Below are positions 59,941-64,000 of a DNA stretch of 64,000 bases, one piece after another. Each line of letters starts with the position of its first letter. Within the stretch, counting starts at the first letter, position 1. The stretch is from assembly GCF_024158915.1 (NCBI RefSeq), contig NZ_JAMZGF010000015.1, forward strand, positions 1 to 64,000, read 5' to 3'. Source of the DNA: Chryseobacterium sp. S0630. GTDB taxonomy: Bacteria; Bacteroidota; Bacteroidia; Flavobacteriales; Weeksellaceae. The notes below the pieces were generated by a model. It had not been told where the DNA came from. It saw only the letters and a program-made list of their open reading frames with translations, and ran no database searches. The position numbers were made by a program, and so were the translations under genes.

Positions 59941-60807
59941 TTAAGAATTATAAGCATCTTCCAGATCCTGGATGATAATTTTCTGCATTTTCATCATTGC
60001 CTGAACTACTTTATAAGCTTTTTCACGATCAGCATCATTCATTAACTGGATAAGTCTTTTAGGAACAATCTGCCAGCTTAATCCATATTTATCTTTCAGC
60101 CAGCCACACATGCTTTCTCTTCCTCCGTCTGCCGTAAAAGTATTCCAGTATTTGTCAGTTTGATCCTGGTCATCTGTCATTACCACCAATGATATTCCTT
60201 CATTAAAGTCAAACTGATGGTCATAGGAATTATCCATACAGAATAAGCTGTAATTATCGATCGTAAAATGAGCATGCTGAACATTTTCTGCTGGTTCTGG
60301 TATATCATGGCCTTCACTGCCTGCTCCATAGGTTAATATATTCCCGATACTTGAATTGGGAAAAGTTCTGGTATAAAGCTCCATTGCTTCTTTAGCTTTT
60401 CCATTATTCTGATGGATAAACATCAATGTAGGAATTATTTTCTGGTCACTTGCTTTTTCTCCTAAAAACAACTGCCATGTTACTCCATATTTATCCTGAA
60501 CCCATCCGTATTTCGGACTCCATGAGTAAGATCCCAGTTCCATCAAAGCTATTCCGCCATCCAGTAACTGATCCCAGTATTTTTGAACTTCGTCTTCTGT
60601 TTCACAGATTACCATAAAAGATATAGAAGCATTTTTTTTGAATTGCGGGCCTCCATTCAGAAGCATGATTCTTTGTCCAAACAAATCAATGTTCATCACA
60701 ACAGGAGTATCTGCTGTGATTTCGCCTCCAAAAACTTTACAATAAAATTCTGCAGACTGCTTGGCGTCTCCATCATACCAGAGACATGGGAAAATATCGT
60801 TATTCAT
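59941..60807 (-). CDS. Tandem PhnB/VOC-domain protein
   Basis: 288 residues from the ATG at 60807. Two 3-demethylubiquinone-9 3-methyltransferase-type (PhnB) VOC domains: IFPCLWYDGDAKQSAEFYCK at the start, the first KYGVTWQLFLGE end, then IPTLMFIHQNNGKAKEAM and KYGLSWQIVPKRL. The family is of glyoxalase fold; most members have no proven enzyme activity. Confidence 0.9.
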   Translation of the reverse strand: MNNDIFPCLWYDGDAKQSAEFYCKVFGGEITADTPVVMNIDLFGQRIMLLNGGPQFKKNASISFMVICETEDEVQKYWDQLLDGGIALMELGSYSWSPKYGWVQDKYGVTWQLFLGEKASDQKIIPTLMFIHQNNGKAKEAMELYTRTFPNSSIGNILTYGAGSEGHDIPEPAENVQHAHFTIDNYSLFCMDNSYDHQFDFNEGISLVVMTDDQDQTDKYWNTFTADGGRESMCGWLKDKYGLSWQIVPKRLIQLMNDADREKAYKVVQAMMKMQKIIIQDLEDAYNS

Positions 60808-60948
60808 AATTTTAAATTTTAACAAGAAAAATGTATTTATACTTTTAAATTCTCTATACAAAAGCAAAACGGATCTTATGCCTTTACATTGAAACGACAC
60901 TATTACGTTTTACTGTAAGACACTGCAAATTTTCTACTTGTATATTTA

Positions 60949-61188
60949 TTATGCTTCTTTAAAGCAGACCTGATTTTCTTTCATGTAATTCTTCAGCTTC
61001 ATCATCGCATTTTTACCGAAACCATGCAGCTGCATGATTTCTTTTTCGGAATAATCTGAAAGTTTTTCCAAAGAATTTATTTTTTCTTTTTCTAAGGCTC
61101 TTCTTGCAGGTATTGCAATAACTCCGTGAAGGAATTGCTCTGCAGAGTCATAATTAAAAGCATAAATAGAGTTTAAACTCTTTGACAT
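60949..61188 (-). CDS. HhH protein resembling the RNA polymerase alpha C-terminal domain
   Basis: 79 residues from the ATG at 61188 (MSKSLNSIYAFNYDSA). IPARRALEKEKINSLEKLS and EIMQLHGFGKNAMMKLKNYM form a helix-hairpin-helix region like that of the alpha-CTD (ARRAL, GFGK). It is a stand-alone small protein here, so likely DNA- or protein-binding. Its 5' side abuts the neighbouring SRPBCC gene with 36 bases between. Confidence 0.78.
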   Translation of the reverse strand: MSKSLNSIYAFNYDSAEQFLHGVIAIPARRALEKEKINSLEKLSDYSEKEIMQLHGFGKNAMMKLKNYMKENQVCFKEA

Positions 61189-61223
61189 GATAACTAGATT
61201 GATCATGGCTACAAAAAATATTG

Positions 61224-61637
61224 TTAATGATTCTCAACATACTTGTGGAAGTTGTTGAGAATAGCATACCAGCCATCTCGCTGCATTTCCACAGAATTTT
61301 GTTTTTCCGGATCGAAAATTTCAATGACTTTCGTTGTATTCTCATCTATTTTATTGAAAACAACTTCTACTTTTCGTCCGTCCTCCATGTGGTATTTAAT
61401 GACCTCATGAGGAACTATTTCATCATATACTCCTTCAAAATCGAATCCGAAACTTTTGTCTTTCGCTTCCATTCTGTTTTTGAATTTGCCCCCTACCGTA
61501 AGGTTATTTTCAGAACTAGGACACTGCCAGCTTTCATGAGCGAAATTCCATTTCGTGATATGTTTGGGTTCATTGAAATAACTCCAAACCTTTTCCACCG
61601 GTGCTAAAATTGTAATGTCTATTTTAATTGGATCCAT
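61224..61637 (-). CDS. SRPBCC-domain protein (AHSA1-like)
   Basis: 137 residues. IDITILAPVEKVWSYFNEPKH is the family start; KHITKWNFAHESWQCPSSE, then the C-terminal helix region (MQRDGWYAILNNFHKYVE). It is a third SRPBCC gene of the area, followed by the HhH gene. Confidence 0.88.
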   Translation of the reverse strand: MDPIKIDITILAPVEKVWSYFNEPKHITKWNFAHESWQCPSSENNLTVGGKFKNRMEAKDKSFGFDFEGVYDEIVPHEVIKYHMEDGRKVEVVFNKIDENTTKVIEIFDPEKQNSVEMQRDGWYAILNNFHKYVENH

Positions 61638-61712
61638 AGTTCTATTTTTTAAGTTTGAATAAAGAGATGCCCATTTTTGGGCAACTCTTCATATAATTAG
61701 TTAAATATAAGA

Positions 61713-62144
61713 TTATTTTGCGTATTCGTCATTATAGTTCACCATCCAATGAACACCGTACTTATCCTGGAAACACCCAAAATAGTCTCCCCAAAACTGA
61801 TCTTCAATTGGCATTTCTACATTTCCGCCGTCAGAAAGTTCTTTAAAAATCCTGTCTGCTTCACTTTTGGAATCAGGGAAAATAGAAACATAATTGTTGT
61901 TTCCTACCGTAAGAGTCTGCCCAAACCCCGGTACAATATCAGATGCCATTAATAAATCGCCTCCGATAGGCAGAGCAATGTGCATTACTCTGTTTTTTTC
62001 TTCTTCAGAAAGATTTTCTGTTCCGGGAGCATTTCCCATTTTATGAATTCCTCCAACGAATTCACCACCGAAAACAGTTTTGTAAAAATTGAACGCTTCT
62101 TCTGCTGTTCCATCAAAATTTAGGTATGGATTTAATTTAGCCAT
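61713..62144 (-). CDS. PhnB/VOC-domain protein
   Basis: 143 residues, one VOC domain: LNPYLNFDGTAEEAFNFYK, FGGEFVGGIHKMGNAPGTE, GDLLMASDIVPGFGQTL and the end WGDYFGCFQDKYGVHWMVNY. Related in type to the tandem protein at 59941. Confidence 0.9.
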   Translation of the reverse strand: MAKLNPYLNFDGTAEEAFNFYKTVFGGEFVGGIHKMGNAPGTENLSEEEKNRVMHIALPIGGDLLMASDIVPGFGQTLTVGNNNYVSIFPDSKSEADRIFKELSDGGNVEMPIEDQFWGDYFGCFQDKYGVHWMVNYNDEYAK

Positions 62145-62233
62145 GATTTTTAATTTTAAAGTTATTATTATAAGATATAGTTTCTACTGTTGGTCCATTA
62201 AGAATTAATTAATTTACTATGAATAAAAAATGC

Positions 62234-63010
62234 TTAATGGTTTAAAAATTTCACCACTTCTCTGACGGTAAAGTCTATTAGATGGGTATCCATACTTCCG
62301 TCAAAGTCCGGCATCATATAAGTGCCATGAGTGGCAGGAAGGATCATTAATCGTGAATCTTTTACCAGCCTCCACATTGCTGCTGTATGTTCCGGCTTCA
62401 TCACATCCTGATCTCCACTGATAAATAATGTGGGTGACTTTATAGACGTCAGCACCTCATCATCCCAATCTTCGAACGTTTGCATCCTTGTGCAGTCTTT
62501 CTCAAAAAGGTTTTCCAGTTTTGAAAAATCCGGATTGAGATTTAAAAAATTAATTTTAAAAGGTTCCGGCATTGATTCGAAAGTGGCTTCCTGCATGCCT
62601 TCAAAAAAGCCGTCTATCATCCCGTTTCTTTTATAAAAAGCTGAAGCAACGACCAATTTTTCAACTATTCCCGGATGACGATGGCCAATCTGCATTACGG
62701 TACTTCCTCCATTACTGAATCCCCAGAATGAAGCTTTCCCGATAGTAAGTTCTGCTAAAAGTCCGGCTACATCATCAGCATCCTGTTCAAATCTTTCAGG
62801 AATATCCCGATGTTCACTTCTGCCATGATTTTGTAAATCGATTCCTATCAACTGAAATTGATCTTCCAGTCTTGTAATGACTTCTTTAAAATCATAGAGC
62901 ATGGAAGAACCACCGCCATGAATCAATACCAAAGGCTTTCCTGATCCATAGATTTCATAATACAATTGGATTCCGTTGACTTTTTTATAGCCTTTTTCTA
63001 CTGGATTCAT
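62234..63010 (-). CDS. Alpha/beta hydrolase
   Basis: 258 residues. HGGGSSMLYDFKEV oxyanion motif, nucleophile elbow FWGFSNGGSTVMQIG, acid in LFISGDQDVMKPEHTAAMW, and the catalytic His in ILPATHGTYMMPD. Typical single-domain hydrolase without signal peptide. Starts 3 bases after the DinB-like gene's stop, so the two are cotranscribed. Confidence 0.9.
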   Translation of the reverse strand: MNPVEKGYKKVNGIQLYYEIYGSGKPLVLIHGGGSSMLYDFKEVITRLEDQFQLIGIDLQNHGRSEHRDIPERFEQDADDVAGLLAELTIGKASFWGFSNGGSTVMQIGHRHPGIVEKLVVASAFYKRNGMIDGFFEGMQEATFESMPEPFKINFLNLNPDFSKLENLFEKDCTRMQTFEDWDDEVLTSIKSPTLFISGDQDVMKPEHTAAMWRLVKDSRLMILPATHGTYMMPDFDGSMDTHLIDFTVREVVKFLNH

Positions 63011-63012
63011 TG

Positions 63013-63537
63013 TTAATACTTAAGATTTTCGTCCACGTCATACTTCATGCCCGGATAATCTAAAATTCTTCGCATTAAGCCTATCTGTCCGCATAAATAG
63101 TCTTCACGACCGATAGACATTCCGACAAAATTGAGTTTTGTTTCTTTAATGAAAGGGATATTCATTCCTATTTCAAATATTTCATCCAGCTCTTCATCGG
63201 TTACTTCATGAAGTTTTTGAAATACTTTGGCAGAAATAGCATGAAAGTTTTCTTTTAATTCAGCAAGCGTTGGATACTTAAAACTTGTATCCAGTGCTTT
63301 TCCCTGGAAAAATAAATCGCTGTAGGGATCTTCGTCACGAAGTCCAAGTACCCAGCCTAAGCCATAGCGCATGTTGATAAAGTTTCCTGCCATCCATACG
63401 ATATGATTGGTTTTATTCTCAATTCTTTTCAAAGCGTCTTCTTCCGAAATGCCGTCCAAAACATTCATAAAGCTTTGGGAATGCATTCTGTAAGCCGGAA
63501 TAATGACTTCCATTTTTTTTGATTTTGGTGTGTCCAT
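63013..63537 (-). CDS. DinB-family protein
   Basis: 174 residues, four-helix DinB-like fold. Signature parts are FMNVLDGISEEDALKRIENK, NHIVWMAGNFINMRYGLGW with the first His, and the end DYLCGQIGLMRRILDYPGMK, where the usual HxGQ is replaced by CGQ. DinB-like proteins include metal-dependent thiol transferases (bacillithiol/mycothiol type); activity here is uncertain. Confidence 0.82.
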   Translation of the reverse strand: MDTPKSKKMEVIIPAYRMHSQSFMNVLDGISEEDALKRIENKTNHIVWMAGNFINMRYGLGWVLGLRDEDPYSDLFFQGKALDTSFKYPTLAELKENFHAISAKVFQKLHEVTDEELDEIFEIGMNIPFIKETKLNFVGMSIGREDYLCGQIGLMRRILDYPGMKYDVDENLKY

Positions 63538-63543
63538 TTTTAA

Positions 63544-63578
63544 TTAGAAGTTAGAAATTAGAGTTTAGTAGGTTGGAG
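63544..63578. repeat. Heptad-periodic intergenic repeat
   Basis: TTAGAAG, TTAGAAA, TTAGAGT, TTAGTAG, GTTGGAG: five consecutive 7-mers. Confidence 0.7.
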
Positions 63579-63581
63579 AAA

Positions 63582-63722
63582 CGCGAGGGCGCTAATAGTT
63601 TTACAAACTATGCGTTTTTAAGGCGCGAGGATTTTATCTTCGATAAAATTGTATTCATTTAAAAATGTAATACTAATATTTCAGCGATGTACTTGTCATT
63701 CCGAGCAAAGCAAGGAATCTAA
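63582..63722. repeat. Dispersed composite intergenic repeat, copy d
   Basis: Shorter copy in the orientation of copy b: AACGCGAGGGCGCTAATAG, TTTTTAAGGCGCGAGG, palindrome ATTTTATC-TTC-GATAAAAT (63631-63649), GTCATTCCGAGCAAAGCAAG then GAATCT. Confidence 0.75.
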
Positions 63723-63732
63723 AAATAGCATG

Positions 63733-64000
63733 CTATTTTATAGCACCCGGTTTTCCTAAAATTCTGCGGAGATAGCCTAGCTGTCCGCTGTGATAGATTT
63801 CATGAAGGCTGAGAGTGGATATATCTTTAATCATTTCAGCCTGAAAGCTTTCAAGAGTGCTGAGTTTTGCTTCCAGCTTATCCTGAGATTGTTTCAGATA
63901 GGATTTTAAATCTTCAAAGTTGACCAATTCATCTTTTCGATCCAAAGGCATTTCTCCTCTGTTGTAACAAGAAAATTTTTCACTGTCCCAGACAGATTCT
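63733..64000 (-). CDS. DinB-family protein, N-terminus outside the window
   Basis: The frame is open past an internal ATG (63951) to the window end, so it is a partial gene rather than a 72-codon one. The visible part includes EMPLDRKDELVNFEDL and the DinB C-terminal signature SLHEIYHSGQLGYLRRILG with the metal-type His pair. It resembles the protein at 63013 in its last helix, so the two are probably related. Confidence 0.83.
   Translation of the reverse strand, partial: ESVWDSEKFSCYNRGEMPLDRKDELVNFEDLKSYLKQSQDKLEAKLSTLESFQAEMIKDISTLSLHEIYHSGQLGYLRRILGKPGAIK

Overview
This is an AT-rich chromosomal window that looks like Chryseobacterium or a close flavobacterial relative. The evidence is secreted proteins with type IX secretion (T9SS) C-terminal signals, promoters of the Bacteroidota type (TAnnTTTG at -7), LytTR two-component systems, DUF4377, DUF3857, HvfB/HvfC and CocE families, and flavobacterial operon layouts. 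No prophage, CRISPR array, plasmid gene or rRNA operon is visible. One tRNA gene (Arg, anticodon TCG) is present.

Layout. 1-0.8 kb: C-terminus of a T9SS-secreted GEVED protein. 1.6-4.6 kb: TlpA-like thioredoxin divergent from a histidine kinase/OmpR-type regulator pair, with four 10-bp-phased repeats between them. 4.7-7.1 kb: four-gene operon (HvfA-type Cys-rich precursor, HvfB DUF692/MNIO, HvfC DUF2063, DoxX) for a probable copper-binding modified peptide. 8.1-15 kb: lipoprotein beta-carbonic anhydrase, 1-Cys peroxiredoxin, secreted proteins, HTH regulators. 15.7-21 kb: tRNA-Arg, then a TPR protein / lipoprotein / TonB-receptor-like barrel operon. 21.3-31 kb: CocE hydrolase, amino-acid permease, Mpo1-like protein, DUF3857-transglutaminase, tandem DUF4377 lipoprotein, SPFH protein. 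31.4-35.1 kb: Crp/Fnr regulator followed by an operon (YceI, tautomerase, SDR, NTF2-like, nitronate monooxygenase) with a CRP-like palindrome at its promoter. 35-40.9 kb: dGTPase, methyltransferase, LytTR two-component system divergent from a small protein and an outer-membrane barrel. 41-47.9 kb: GT32 glycosyltransferase, SMR pump, AAA ATPase/YggS operon, a RAYT transposase flanked by inverted REP sequences, Crp/Fnr regulator. 48-57 kb: gcvP, DnaJ-domain protein, ECF sigma operon, S9 peptidase. 57.4-64 kb: a run of minus-strand small enzymes and binding proteins (DoxX, SRPBCC, SDR, PhnB/VOC, DinB, alpha/beta hydrolase).

Three small genes shorter than 60 codons are added: a 26-residue membrane peptide at 42805, a 57-residue lipoprotein at 45343 and a 49-residue Cys/Lys-rich protein at 51347.

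Intergenic DNA is unusually structured. There is a family of elements with strict 7-bp periodicity (at least eight loci), a separate dispersed composite repeat (four main copies) built around an ATTTTATC palindrome, a RAYT-associated REP, and an extreme poly-G/poly-C/poly-A block at 27.2 kb that is probably an assembly artefact.
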